From the NCBI RefSeq assembly GCF_021654775.1, contig NZ_AP025343.1:1517501-1581500 (forward strand): DNA of 64,000 bases, in the 5' to 3' direction. Position numbers and translations under genes: made by a program. A model generated the notes under the pieces. That model worked only from the letters and a program-made list of their open reading frames with translations, was not told the origin of the DNA and did no database searches. This stretch comes from Paenibacillus azoreducens. GTDB lineage: Bacteria; Bacillota; Bacilli; Paenibacillales; Paenibacillaceae. This document shows, piece after piece, positions 48,987 to 58,287 of this stretch (its first letter is position 1; each line of letters opens with the position of its first letter).

Positions 48987-50234
48987 ATGTTTGGGGTTCT
49001 TAAAATCAAAGGCTACCGGCTGCTGTGGAGCACCCAACTGCTCAGCAATTTGGGGGACGCCATCCGCAACTGGGCTATCCTGTTCTGGGTTTTCCATGCG
49101 AGCAGCCAGTCTCCGCTCATGCAGTCCATGGTTCTGCTGGCCGAGTATGTGCCTGCCCTATTGATCGGGCCGTTTGCCGGCATTTGGGTTGACCGCTATG
49201 CTTACAAAAAAGTGCTTTTGGCCTCAACCCTGCTGCGGGCTTTGCTGTCGTTGGCAGCGATCCCGTTTATAATCTCTGGACAGATCGGGATGGTCCTTGG
49301 TTTGATCGCCATTTCTTCTGTTGTGCAGCAGTTTTTTCAACCTGCGGTGAGTAAGGGGCTGGTCAATCTCGTTCCCAAGGACAGCTTGATGGCCGCCAAT
49401 AGCCTTAGCAGAACGACACAGACTTCCTTGACGCTGGCAGGCCCCATCCTGGGAGCGCTTATATATCAAGTGCTTGGTGCGGAGCTATCCTTTACCGCCG
49501 ACGGCATTCTCTTTTTGGCGGGGGCTTGCCTGCTGCTCGTTATGGCTGTGCCTAATTCGCGGCCGGCCGTGCAAAATTCGACGTTTACACCGGCAGTATT
49601 CTGGAAGGAATTCACGGAAGGAATACGTTTCGGGTGGCAAAACAGTATCGTGCAGGCCATTTTTTCCCTGCTGTGCATCATGAGTCTCGGCATCGGCGCC
49701 ATCAATCTTTTGAACATTTTCCTGGTTGTGAATGAAATTGGACTATCCGAACAATATGTTGCTTGGGGGAACAGCGTTCAAGGGGCTGGAATGCTGATTG
49801 GAGCTTTGATTGCCGGCAGTGTCAGCAAAAAATTGAAAGCATATCATTGGCTGACCATCTGGAGTGTTGGCATCATGGTTATCGGCATTATCGTCTTGGC
49901 GCTTAGCTGGAATGAGTACATCATGTTCGCAAGCCGTTTACTAATCGGGCTCGGGGTGACACTGCTGAACATATCGATCACGACTCTGTTTCAGCTAGAG
50001 GTTCCGGAAAAATTAATCGGCCGCGTAGGTTCTGTACTGGAAACGGCCCCGCTGCTTGCCATGTTGATTTCCTTATCTCTATCCGGATATTTGCAAACGT
50101 TGATCAGCACAAGATACATCTTCCTTGGATCTGCCCTGATCCTGTTTGCGGCAGGTATTGCCGCCCTGTTCCAGCTAGGGTGTGTACGAACCATGAAATA
50201 TAAAGAGAAGTCCCGACAATCATCGGGTTTTTAA
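48987..50234 (+). CDS. MFS transporter (drug/macrolide-efflux type)
   Basis: 415 aa with about 12 membrane segments. It has the MFS_3-type start GYRLLWSTQLLSNLGDAIRN and the loop 2-3 motif GPFAGIWVDRYAYKKVLL, then SRTTQTSLTLAGPILGALIY. It is an efflux pump for drugs or metabolites; the substrate cannot be told from sequence. I chose ATG 48987, preceded by GGAGGTG; the longer frame from 48846 lacks a ribosome site. Confidence 0.88.
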   Translation: MFGVLKIKGYRLLWSTQLLSNLGDAIRNWAILFWVFHASSQSPLMQSMVLLAEYVPALLIGPFAGIWVDRYAYKKVLLASTLLRALLSLAAIPFIISGQIGMVLGLIAISSVVQQFFQPAVSKGLVNLVPKDSLMAANSLSRTTQTSLTLAGPILGALIYQVLGAELSFTADGILFLAGACLLLVMAVPNSRPAVQNSTFTPAVFWKEFTEGIRFGWQNSIVQAIFSLLCIMSLGIGAINLLNIFLVVNEIGLSEQYVAWGNSVQGAGMLIGALIAGSVSKKLKAYHWLTIWSVGIMVIGIIVLALSWNEYIMFASRLLIGLGVTLLNISITTLFQLEVPEKLIGRVGSVLETAPLLAMLISLSLSGYLQTLISTRYIFLGSALILFAAGIAALFQLGCVRTMKYKEKSRQSSGF

Positions 50235-50366
50235 GATGGTCAGTGCTTCTTTAAGGGTTTTTGCCGACATACCGATGCCTCAAAATGAGGATCGATGGTA
50301 AATATATACTCCGGTATTGCAACTTTCTCCGTCGCTTTTCGTATAAATGGTGGAGGCGATAACATT

Positions 50367-50987
50367 ATGAAATTAAGTCAGAGGTTAAGTTTCACAGTAA
50401 CAACAGGGGTTTTGGTGTTGAGCGTATTGTCATCTACTGCTGGCGCAGCTGCAGCAACTGTTGCCGGAAAAGGAGATAAACAAGTACAATTGCCTGCCCA
50501 AACGGTAGAGAAAGTTGTTGTTACCGATCCGACTGCCATCACCAAGCTGAACAACACCAGTGTTGCACCATTAGTTACTGAAGCTGAGAAAAGGTATTTT
50601 TATGCAATGAGCGGCGGAAAAGGGACAGATAAAGGTTTCGAATTAAATGGCCGGCAATACCGTTATTTATCTGATGATATCGGAACTCGCGCAAAGTTGA
50701 TGGATTACTTGAAGCAAGCATATACCGAAAAAGCGGCTGCTTACTTCGTAGACAAATATTTCATCATCCATGATGGGCGTTTAGCTCAGCTTAATGCAGA
50801 CAAAGGTAATATTCTTGAATATAACAAGGCTACCGCCAAAATGCTGACCATGACAGAGACGCAACGGGTATATAAGCTCTGTGTCCCTTATTCGGAACAT
50901 AAACAGGGTCCTAAATATATCACTGTGAAGTTTGAGAAAATTGGTGATTACTGGCGAGTAGATACTGCTCCACATGTTATCTTTTAA
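50367..50987 (+). CDS. Secreted hypothetical protein
   Basis: 206 aa with a signal peptide (about 1-28: KLSQRLSFTVTTGVLVLSVL, then SSTAGAAAA). The mature part is mixed alpha/beta, with FYAMSGGKGTDKGFELNGRQ and KYITVKFEKIGDYWRVDTAP. The ATG at 50367 follows GGAGGCG. A terminator follows. No family recognised. Confidence 0.78.
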   Translation: MKLSQRLSFTVTTGVLVLSVLSSTAGAAAATVAGKGDKQVQLPAQTVEKVVVTDPTAITKLNNTSVAPLVTEAEKRYFYAMSGGKGTDKGFELNGRQYRYLSDDIGTRAKLMDYLKQAYTEKAAAYFVDKYFIIHDGRLAQLNADKGNILEYNKATAKMLTMTETQRVYKLCVPYSEHKQGPKYITVKFEKIGDYWRVDTAPHVIF

Positions 50988-51021
50988 TTAGCGTTATTCG
51001 CTTGGAAATTGGAAATAAAAT

Positions 51022-51064
51022 AAGCAAAGACCCTGCTTGCGTTATGCTAACAGGGTTTTTGCTT
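51022..51064. terminator. Bidirectional terminator
   Basis: AAGCAAAGACCCTG and CAGGGTTTTTGCTT pair almost fully. It serves the secreted protein and the convergent yjcZ gene. Confidence 0.85.
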
Positions 51065-51082
51065 TTCGTTATTTAATGATGT

Positions 51083-51190
51083 TTAACATCCCCAGGTTTT
51101 TGCAACGATGACAAGCAGAATGAAAAGTACGAGAATCGTAAAAATATTACGACCACTATATCCATAGCTGGTTCCAGCAACTTCGCTCAT
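51083..51190 (-). CDS. YjcZ-family small protein, copy 2
   Basis: 35 aa: MSEVAGTSYGYSGRNIFTIL, then VLFILLVIVAKTWGC. Same layout as 45470: MSEV start, Gly/Tyr-rich, one membrane segment and a short Cys-ending tail. AAAGGGG precedes the ATG on the minus strand. Confidence 0.85.
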   Translation of the reverse strand: MSEVAGTSYGYSGRNIFTILVLFILLVIVAKTWGC

Positions 51191-51334
51191 ATTGTAAATA
51201 CCCCTTTCAAATAGGATTAATACATACTATGAGCATTTAGTAAAATCGCAATGGATAAATAGATTGGTTAAAATACATATTTTTGGGTCATAGGGAGGTT
51301 TGAAATATTTTATTCTTTTACCCATATTTATTCG

Positions 51335-51727
51335 TTAACATTCCTCATCTCCAGTTTTTCCGCCAAATCGATGTGAGTGCGGAATTCTTCCGTTTATTGT
51401 CGTACAACCTTCGAAGTAATGATAGTGGCCTCCACTTGGTAAAGGAATCGCGGGGCCAGTCGTTCCTTTGACAATGTGATCATGTTGGTCATCAAACGAG
51501 GTTTTTACATGGTAATTGTGGACATGCGGGACACCGCTTGGGGCAGGCTCCGTTTTTCCGGCGTAATGGTGGAAGTGCCCCACATCTATTGATGTCTTCC
51601 CCGCAATGGGATGAACATGGGTTCTTGTTACGGGTTTGCCGTCCCAAGAAGTAATAAAAAGAACATGGGAATGCCCCGACTCCGAATCATTAGAATGAAC
51701 AACAAAACCCGTTATTGGGATCTCCAA
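51335..51727 (-). CDS. YmaF-family histidine-rich protein
   Basis: 130 aa with repeated H-x-H elements: ESGHSHVLFITS, RTHVHPIAG, GHFHHYAG, PHVHNYHV, QHDHIVKG, GHYHYFEG and PHSHRFGG. This is the YmaF family of Bacillales; the clustered His would bind divalent metals. I chose the TTG at 51727, preceded by GGAGG; the earlier ATG at 51751 overlaps that site. Confidence 0.85.
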   Translation of the reverse strand: MEIPITGFVVHSNDSESGHSHVLFITSWDGKPVTRTHVHPIAGKTSIDVGHFHHYAGKTEPAPSGVPHVHNYHVKTSFDDQHDHIVKGTTGPAIPLPSGGHYHYFEGCTTINGRIPHSHRFGGKTGDEEC

Positions 51728-51852
51728 TGATAAACAACCTCCAATGCTCAATGTTTATTCGTTGGCTGAAAAACCAATTCAACCGACATTGATACCAACA
51801 TATTGCAATTGCTTGTTTCAATATGCCAATGAATTAAATGAACATAAAATAA

Positions 51853-51904
51853 CCCCACAAAGTGACGTGTCGACTTCGAAGCTTATTCCGATTACTTTGC
51901 GGGG
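51853..51904. repeat. Hairpin repeat B, copy 3
   Basis: CCCCACAAAGTGACG and GATTACTTTGCGGGG arms with TTCGAAGC in the middle match the elements at 1055 and 2540. It follows the YmaF gene in a gap that otherwise holds nothing obvious to about 52060. Confidence 0.65.
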
Positions 51905-52061
51905 ACCCCCGGAAGTGATATATTAAAAATAACTGCCGAGAGAGTCTCGACAGCTTATACACTGCAGATAAAATATCATCGTAGATAGGTTTCATGAAAT
52001 AGAGGAAATCCAAACAGCTACATCAGTATCAGGTTAAGTAGAGATATTTTGTTCCCGCCGA

Positions 52062-52111
52062 AAAAGAAAAGCAGCCGTTTTTTCTGACTGATAGCATCAA
52101 AACGGCTGCTC
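52062..52111 (-). terminator. Terminator of the minus-strand secreted protein
   Basis: AGCAGCCGTTTT and AAAACGGCTGCT are perfect complements. On the minus strand TTTTCTTTTT follows. Confidence 0.85.
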
Positions 52112-52126
52112 GCTGCGAAGCTTATG

Positions 52127-52711
52127 TTATGCTTTCTTTACGAATTGCTTTTGTTTTGCCAAACCTTTGGCGGATAATTGATACACGGTTACGTCGTAAA
52201 TCCCGGAATGTCTAGCCGCGTTGGGATCGCGCTCCGGATTCCACTTTTTATTTTCGCGTTCAATCGAAACCTGGAGGGTGCTGGCGGAAAGGAATTTGGC
52301 TTCTGTGCCGACGCCGCCGAATTTCTTTTTGAGAATAACCTTGCCATTCTTATTTACGCCGACCAGATCGATTCCGCTGCCCCCTGAAGCTCCCGATTTA
52401 TAAAACAAATATGTATCCCCGCCGGATGTCACGGTAAATTGGATGGTGCCGCCTGTATTGATCCAACTTTCATCCGCTTCCCGCCAGACGGTTTTTCCAT
52501 TCAACTTGATGACAGGCAGGTAGCCGAAACCATCTTTGTCTTCTTTATCGACAACCAGGCCGTTCGGCAGTTTCATAGGCAGCTTGCTTGCTTCACTACC
52601 GAGATGAAGAGAGGCATATGTTTTCGCTGCCGATTGGTTTGTTTTGGCGGAAACCACCGTTGTTGGCAGAAGTAAACAAATGATAAGACATAATGTTAGC
52701 CATTTTCGCAT
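52127..52711 (-). CDS. Secreted hypothetical protein
   Basis: 194 aa with a signal peptide (about 1-22: KWLTLCLIICLLLPTTVVSA). The mature domain is beta-rich with GFGYLPVIKLNGKTVWREAD and KNGKVILKKKFGGVG. I chose ATG 52711, preceded by GGAAGG. No family recognised; secretion is clear. Confidence 0.78.
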   Translation of the reverse strand: MRKWLTLCLIICLLLPTTVVSAKTNQSAAKTYASLHLGSEASKLPMKLPNGLVVDKEDKDGFGYLPVIKLNGKTVWREADESWINTGGTIQFTVTSGGDTYLFYKSGASGGSGIDLVGVNKNGKVILKKKFGGVGTEAKFLSASTLQVSIERENKKWNPERDPNAARHSGIYDVTVYQLSAKGLAKQKQFVKKA

Positions 52712-52890
52712 GATGAACCTTCCTTTGCTATGTTTTAATACTCTCACAATCTTTTAATATACCATATGGAATATATTTCTTCTATAGAATATTAAAAGAT
52801 GTTTATGAGGTAAAAAGATTGATATTGACATACACGCGGTAACAGGAGATTATCAGAATAAAAGCTATTATTTCCTAGGAGGCTGCAAAG

Positions 52891-54084
52891 ATGGACAAAA
52901 TCAGAGTAGGTATGATAGGTCTTGGTGCCCGCGGTATGGGGCTGTTAAAGGGCGTTATTTTACATATGAAAGATGTTGAGGTCGTTGCTGTTTGCGATAA
53001 GTACGAAGACCGCTGCGATGAAGCGGCGGGTGCTGTGGCGGAAACGGGCATAGCCCGTCCGTTTGCGACATTGGATTACCGCGAATTGTTAGCGCTTAAA
53101 AATATCGATGCCGTGGTCATTGGCGCGTCTTGGGCAGACCATGCGGAAGTGGCTATTGCGGCGATGGAAGCCGGCATTTATACTGCCTGTGAGGTAGGCG
53201 GGGCTTATTCCGTACAGGAATGCTGGAGACTGGTTGAAACTTATGAACGCACCCGTGTGCCGGTCATGATCATGGAAAACTGCTGTTACGGCCGGGACGA
53301 AATGATGGTTCTGAATATGGTCAAGCAGGGCTTGTTCGGGGAGATTGTGCATTGCGCAGGCGGCTATCATCATGATTTGCGGGACGAGATTGCTTACGGA
53401 AGGGAAAACCGCCATTACCGCCTGGACAATTACATTCACCGCAACTGTGAAAACTATCCGACCCATGAGATCGGACCGATTGCCCGCGTCCTGAATATTA
53501 ACCACGGCAACCGGATGGTTTCGCTGGTCTCAATGGCTTCCAAATCAAAAGGAATGCAGGAGTATATCCGCAACCAAAAAAGCAACGACACCGAACTGAT
53601 GCAAACCGAATTTATGCAGGGCGATATCGTTACAACCATCATCAAATGTGCGCATGGCGAAACGATCACGATCACGCTGGATACAACGCTGCCGCGTTAC
53701 TATTCCCGTGGTTTCACCGTACGCGGAACCAAAGGCATGTACATCGAGGAGAACCAATCCATTTTTATGGACGGCACGCATGACGAACTCCACTTCGACT
53801 GGAAAGAGCAGTGGGGCAATGTGGAGCAGTTCAGAGAGCAATATGACCATCCGGTTTGGAAAAAATTTATGCAGGAAGGCGTCAAAGGCGGACATGGCGG
53901 CATGGATTGGCTGGTATTCGCCGATTTCTTTGATTGCGTAAGAAAAGGAACCAATACGCCGCTGGATGTGTATGATATGGCCACATGGATGTGCATTTCC
54001 ACGCTGTCGGAAGAATCGATCGCTTTGGGAGGGCATCCGGTTGCGATTCCTGACTTTACGAACGGCAAATGGATCACCCGTTAA
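52891..54084 (+). CDS. Gfo/Idh/MocA-family oxidoreductase, GH109-like
   Basis: 397 aa. The N-terminal NAD(P)-binding fold has VGMIGLGARGMGLLKG (residues about 6-21). The C-terminal domain carries ENCCYGRDEMMVLNMV, HHDLRDEIAYGRENRHYR and NCENYPTHEIGPIARVLNIN, resembling GH109 alpha-N-acetylgalactosaminidases that use NAD as a transient redox cofactor. Thus it may hydrolyse a glycoside or oxidise a sugar. CCTAGGAGGCTG precedes the ATG. It has no sugar-transport neighbours. Confidence 0.88.
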   Translation: MDKIRVGMIGLGARGMGLLKGVILHMKDVEVVAVCDKYEDRCDEAAGAVAETGIARPFATLDYRELLALKNIDAVVIGASWADHAEVAIAAMEAGIYTACEVGGAYSVQECWRLVETYERTRVPVMIMENCCYGRDEMMVLNMVKQGLFGEIVHCAGGYHHDLRDEIAYGRENRHYRLDNYIHRNCENYPTHEIGPIARVLNINHGNRMVSLVSMASKSKGMQEYIRNQKSNDTELMQTEFMQGDIVTTIIKCAHGETITITLDTTLPRYYSRGFTVRGTKGMYIEENQSIFMDGTHDELHFDWKEQWGNVEQFREQYDHPVWKKFMQEGVKGGHGGMDWLVFADFFDCVRKGTNTPLDVYDMATWMCISTLSEESIALGGHPVAIPDFTNGKWITR

Positions 54085-54171
54085 TCGGTTAGCGAGTTTT
54101 TTTCGTATGTTGACAATAAGCAAAAAAGGAATGCTGATATTATCCCAAGTTAAAGATAAATAACATGCAAT

Positions 54172-54222
54172 AAGGCTGGACCGGCAGCATCCGATGGATG
54201 ACATACGGTTCAGCCTTTCCTT
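54172..54222. terminator. Stem-loop between convergent genes
   Basis: AAGGCTGGACCG and CGGTTCAGCCTT pair with two unpaired bases. The T-tract is short. It separates the oxidoreductase gene from the convergent glycosidase gene. Confidence 0.6.
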
Positions 54223-54245
54223 TAAACGCGGTCTGGTTCCGATTC

Positions 54246-55385
54246 TTATTGGACTTTAATGACAAGGGCGTTGCTTATTTTGCGTCCCGGAGCGGTCAAA
54301 TATTTCCCGTTATAATATAACCCGCTCGACGCGCCTCCATCCAGGTTCATCGCTTGATAGGCTCCCGCCTGCCGCATGATTTCGGCCAGCTGCGGGATCG
54401 TTGCTCCGCCCGTGGTCAGCAGAATGAGCTTATGGTCTTTGGTAATGCCCAGAGCGCTGCGTGCGCCGCCGCCTGTCAAAATTTTCGGATCTTTGAAGCC
54501 TTCCTTCTTCACGTTCAGCGATACTTTGCCGTCAACCAATAGCCGCGGCCCGGCCTGCAGCCCGCCTTCAATGAATCCTTGCTCATATTGCTGCTGAAAC
54601 TCGGAACCTGCAATCAAACGGACGAGATTGTTTTTGTCATATGTAAAAATGACCCGCTGATCGCCGGAGCTCGCCATTTTAACGGCGCCTTGGCTCAGGA
54701 TATAACCATAGGGAGCTTTGTAGCTGCCTGATGTATAAGCATCGAAAAAAGTCCCGTTAATCGCTACGGCGGCACCGCTTCGTTTGGCGATGCTGCTCAG
54801 GTCTTCGACTTGTCCAGGCGTATTGCCTGCAAGCACCACATCCATTTGCACTTTTGGATTCATGAGGGAGACCGTAACCATTTGAACGTTAAAGTAACGT
54901 CCTCCCACTTTAAAAGATTTCTTTTCGCTGATGACCGGTTTGGAATCCGACTGTCCCGCAGTCCGATGGATGACAGGAAGTACCGATGAGGAGCTGCCCG
55001 CGGCAATTTGGACGGCATCGCTTTCTTTATGCCATTCCAGCCGGTAGCCAAATTGTTGAATGATCGGTTGAAGCGGGATATAAACGGCTCCGTTATGCCT
55101 AAAGGGCGCATCCTGCAGAAGGACGGAACGGTCATTTACGCCGGCCTTTTTTTGTCCGAGGGTCATGGAGAGACACACGTCCTGATATATGACGTCAATT
55201 TGTTTGGCCGCTTCATTCCACTGTACCTGCGTGCCGTCAAAATCTTTCAAAAAACGAACGGGTACAAAGGCATGGCTGCTTTTGGCATCCATAATTACGA
55301 TGTTTTTCGGCGGCGCCGCCGCGGAGGCGGCAGGCATCAAGCAGGTAAATGCAAGCAATAATAAGGCGATCGATTTTTTAAACAT
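54246..55385 (-). CDS. Secreted phosphodiester glycosidase (NAGPA-like) with stalk domain
   Basis: 379 aa. Signal peptide (about 1-23), a copper-amine-oxidase-N-like stalk domain (about 40-130: AFVPVRFLKDF, VYIPLQPIIQQFGYRLEW), then a NAGPA-like phosphodiester glycosidase domain (about 165-379) with AAVAINGTFFDAY, GGGARSALGITKDHKLILLT and AMNLDGGASSGLYYNGKYL. It would remove sugars from phosphodiester-linked wall or extracellular glycans. Single gene on the minus strand. Confidence 0.88.
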   Translation of the reverse strand: MFKKSIALLLLAFTCLMPAASAAAPPKNIVIMDAKSSHAFVPVRFLKDFDGTQVQWNEAAKQIDVIYQDVCLSMTLGQKKAGVNDRSVLLQDAPFRHNGAVYIPLQPIIQQFGYRLEWHKESDAVQIAAGSSSSVLPVIHRTAGQSDSKPVISEKKSFKVGGRYFNVQMVTVSLMNPKVQMDVVLAGNTPGQVEDLSSIAKRSGAAVAINGTFFDAYTSGSYKAPYGYILSQGAVKMASSGDQRVIFTYDKNNLVRLIAGSEFQQQYEQGFIEGGLQAGPRLLVDGKVSLNVKKEGFKDPKILTGGGARSALGITKDHKLILLTTGGATIPQLAEIMRQAGAYQAMNLDGGASSGLYYNGKYLTAPGRKISNALVIKVQ

Positions 55386-55501
55386 TTTTGGCTGAGATTC
55401 CCCTTTGTATGATTTATTTCTGTATGTTTATATATCGGAAAAATCAGCCTTTTGTTGAATATCTAAATGGGACTTATGTCGCTTGTTTTAATTCCAAGGA
55501 A

Positions 55502-56278
55502 CTATTCAGACACCCGAATGTAAAATCGTTCACCGTGTTTGTCGACCACGACGGGCGATTCGAAAAATCGACTCAGATTCTCCGCGGTCAAAATATCTTC
55601 GGTTTTTCCGCTTCCAACCGCTTCGCCGCGTCTCATCAGCAGCACATGGCTGAAGACCGGTAGGATTTCCTCCGTGTGATGCGTTACATAGATCAAAGTC
55701 GGGGCATTCGGCTGACTCACCAGTTCCGCAATACTTTCGAGCAGGCGTTCTCTCGAGAAAATATCGAGGCCGTTGCAAGGCTCATCCAAAATCAAAATGC
55801 GGGGGTCCGCCATCAATGCGCGGGCAATCAGCAGTTTTTGCTTCTCTCCCTGTGAGCAGGTCCGGTATTCGCGGTCCCATAAATGAGCGCAGCGAAGTGT
55901 TGCCATAAGCTCGCGTGCGCGCTCGTAATCTTCGTCGCTGGTTTTGTCGTAGAGGCCGATGGTGGCATGTTTGCCGCTGATGACAATATGCTGCGTGCGG
56001 TCCGATGCATACAGCCGTTCCTGAAACGAGTTGCTTACCCAGCCGATCGATTTGCGCAGCTCGCGCAGGTCCACCTCGCCGAACAGGTGCCCAAGCACCC
56101 GGACGGAACCTTCCGATGGCCAGATATAGCCGTTGACGATGTTTAATAACGTAGTTTTACCAGAGCCGTTAAGCCCGAGCAGCGCCCAATGTTCGCCGGG
56201 TTTAACCTGCCAGTTGACATCCTCCATGAGTGTAAGTTCTCCGCTTCGCCAAGTGATGTGTTCGATATCGATGATCAT
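55502..56278 (-). CDS. ABC transporter ATP-binding protein (ModF/YlmA-like)
   Basis: 258 aa. Walker A GLNGSGKTT at about 35-43, signature CSQGEKQKLLIAR, Walker B ILILDEPCNGLD and H-loop YVTHHTEE. It is a single ATPase without a membrane gene beside it, as with YlmA/ModF-type proteins. I chose ATG 56278, preceded by AGGAGAGG; a longer frame upstream is without a ribosome site. The transported substrate is unknown. Confidence 0.88.
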   Translation of the reverse strand: MIIDIEHITWRSGELTLMEDVNWQVKPGEHWALLGLNGSGKTTLLNIVNGYIWPSEGSVRVLGHLFGEVDLRELRKSIGWVSNSFQERLYASDRTQHIVISGKHATIGLYDKTSDEDYERARELMATLRCAHLWDREYRTCSQGEKQKLLIARALMADPRILILDEPCNGLDIFSRERLLESIAELVSQPNAPTLIYVTHHTEEILPVFSHVLLMRRGEAVGSGKTEDILTAENLSRFFESPVVVDKHGERFYIRVSE

Positions 56279-56566
56279 ATCCGCTTCCTCTCCTGATCCA
56301 TTGTAATAAAAACGCTGTTTTTCACATGTTAAAACAAATCCCCGCGCTGTCAATGCCAGTTTTCCCCGGACATGAGCGTTTTTGGCTGCATGTTCCGAAA
56401 GCAAGCTGCATTTTAGAGGGCGGAATTCCGTGCCAAAAGTGATTGTTGACGCGGCCCGAAAGAGTTTATTTTCATATATGTTACATTTCCGGAAAGGGTG
56501 GTGTCGTCGCGATAAGTGCTGGCTTGAAAAGCATTTTTTGCTATAATGTCATCAGGTGAAGCCAAG

Positions 56567-57367
56567 ATGGAAATGTGTATACGTACAGACCGCATAGAGC
56601 TTTTTAAAGGTGCCGACCGGTTCTCCAATCAACCCCATAACCATGGGCATTGGTATCAGGTTACGGTTCCGATTCAGGGAATCTGCCATTTTACGATGGA
56701 AAATAAACCATACCAGCTTTGCGGGGATCAGGGGCTGATCCAGCACCCGGGGACGGAGCATTTTCTGCACCTGGATACGGCAGCCAGCGTCATTATTATT
56801 AAATTCCGGGAGGATGCGCTGCAGTTGGTGGGCGAACCTGGAGCTTGTACGGAATTTACCGAAAAGCAGCGGATGAACCCGCACGAGCTGTCCCGGAGAT
56901 TCCGGGAGTGGACCTCGGAGTTGATGTTTGCCGAAAGCATCGCGCCGCTTGCCGCACAGGAGACGGAAATGCGCGTGCTGGATTATTTGCGAAACACGCT
57001 GTCCGGTTCACATGGGTCCGGAAGCCGGGCCGATTTCAGGGGCGGACTTGTTCGGGACGTTCATCTTAATCAGGTTCTGGAATACATGCATGAATATTAT
57101 ACGGAAGCCGTTTCGATCGAGGATCTGGCTGCAATTGCGGGGCAAAGCCGCTATCATTTCATGCGGACATTCCGCAAATGCATAGGTGTCACTCCCTATC
57201 AATATCTGCTAAGGTTAAGGGTAGGGGACGCGAAGGCAAAACTTAGGAATACCTCCGTTTCGGTAGCGGATATCAGCTGCAGTCTCGGTTTTTCCAGCGT
57301 GAGCCAGTTTCACCGCATCTTCCTGAAAATGGCTGGCATGACGCCGGGCGAGTTTAGGCGCGGGTAA
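56567..57367 (+). CDS. AraC-family transcriptional regulator
   Basis: 266 aa. An N-terminal cupin-like sensor (HNHGHWYQVTVPIQGICHFT, then LIQHPGTEHFLHLDT) and two C-terminal helix-turn-helix motifs (EDLAAIAGQSRYHFMRTFRK, then SVADISCSLGFSSVSQFHRI, ending GMTPGEFRRG). ATG 56567 follows AGGTGAAGCC. Divergent to the ABC ATPase gene, which it may control; the sensed ligand is unknown. Confidence 0.9.
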   Translation: MEMCIRTDRIELFKGADRFSNQPHNHGHWYQVTVPIQGICHFTMENKPYQLCGDQGLIQHPGTEHFLHLDTAASVIIIKFREDALQLVGEPGACTEFTEKQRMNPHELSRRFREWTSELMFAESIAPLAAQETEMRVLDYLRNTLSGSHGSGSRADFRGGLVRDVHLNQVLEYMHEYYTEAVSIEDLAAIAGQSRYHFMRTFRKCIGVTPYQYLLRLRVGDAKAKLRNTSVSVADISCSLGFSSVSQFHRIFLKMAGMTPGEFRRG

Positions 57368-57646
57368 CAAGCAAGTCGTACTATCGACGATGACGCATCC
57401 ACAGATGAGAGCCATCGAGTCGAAGCGTCAAACAACCCTCCGGCAAAATTTTATACTTACTTACTAAAGAGCAGCGGTTTTTTCGGAGCATTTACGAATG
57501 ATCAAGGGAAACCTTGGACAAATCTTCATGCAGGGAAAACGAATTTTCAGCGCGAATAAGGCAGAATGAAAACCTGTTTTGGAAGAAGAGACACCTTTGC
57601 GGTATTCAAAAGAAGCGGGATATAAAAAGAGGGGGACAAAAGAGCG

Positions 57647-58114
57647 ATGAAAAAAGAAAGCTTCATTCAACCCGATGCTGAAAGCTGGCTGCAAAAGTTC
57701 CATTTTTCCATTCCGATTAAAGTGCGTTATTGCGAGACCGACATGCTGGGACATGTGAATAATGTGAGCTATTTTATGTATTTTGAGCAGGGGCGTATTG
57801 AATATTTTGAAAATCTCGGATTGTTTGATGCCATGTTTGGCGGCGAAAAAGTAGCCGTCGTTGCGGATCTTGAATGCCAATATTTGGCCCAAATGTACCG
57901 CAGCGATAAAGTTCAGCTTCATGTGCGGGTCGCGTCGATCGGAAGATCGTCGCTTGATGTGGAATATGCCGTCGTGGTGGAGAACCGGCTGAAGGCAGCC
58001 GGACGCGGAGCGGTTGTGCTCATTGATCAGGCCAGCGGAAAAAGCACGCCGATTCCGGACGAGGTACGCGTGGTGATCGCTGCATTTGAAAAGGAAGGGT
58101 TAGCCAAATCTTAA
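57647..58114 (+). CDS. Acyl-CoA thioesterase (4HBT hot-dog fold)
   Basis: 155 aa with the 4HBT core VRYCETDMLGHVNNVSYFMY, then FEQGRIEYFENLGLF; the Asp in ETDMLGHVNN is the expected catalytic residue. It would hydrolyse an acyl-CoA or acyl-ACP. AAAGAGCG precedes the ATG, a weak site. The 280-bp gap before it holds nothing I could identify. Confidence 0.88.
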   Translation: MKKESFIQPDAESWLQKFHFSIPIKVRYCETDMLGHVNNVSYFMYFEQGRIEYFENLGLFDAMFGGEKVAVVADLECQYLAQMYRSDKVQLHVRVASIGRSSLDVEYAVVVENRLKAAGRGAVVLIDQASGKSTPIPDEVRVVIAAFEKEGLAKS

Positions 58115-58136
58115 ATTGTTTAAAGACAGTCCGGTA

Positions 58137-58168
58137 AAAGCACCTGTTTGCGGCAGGTGTTTTTTTGT
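58137..58168 (+). terminator. Terminator after the thioesterase gene
   Basis: AGCACCTG and CAGGTG arms with a TTTGCGG loop and a TTTTTTT tail. Confidence 0.85.
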
Positions 58169-58287
58169 GAGAAGATACTAGGGGCGAATTTCTGCTTTCG
58201 AAGAGAGATGCTCATCAGTATATTGAAAATCTAAGAGTGAGCGGGAAAACGCGAGAAAACATTAAATTATAATGGGAGTTATTACAT

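Noticed and set aside
51744..52060. A 60-aa frame and possible gene between ymaF and the secreted protein
   Set aside because: It crosses hairpin repeat B and has no ribosome site or recognisable sequence.
57464..57922. A 152-aa minus-strand frame over the thioesterase gene
   Set aside because: It is antisense to a clear 4HBT protein and shows no coding features.
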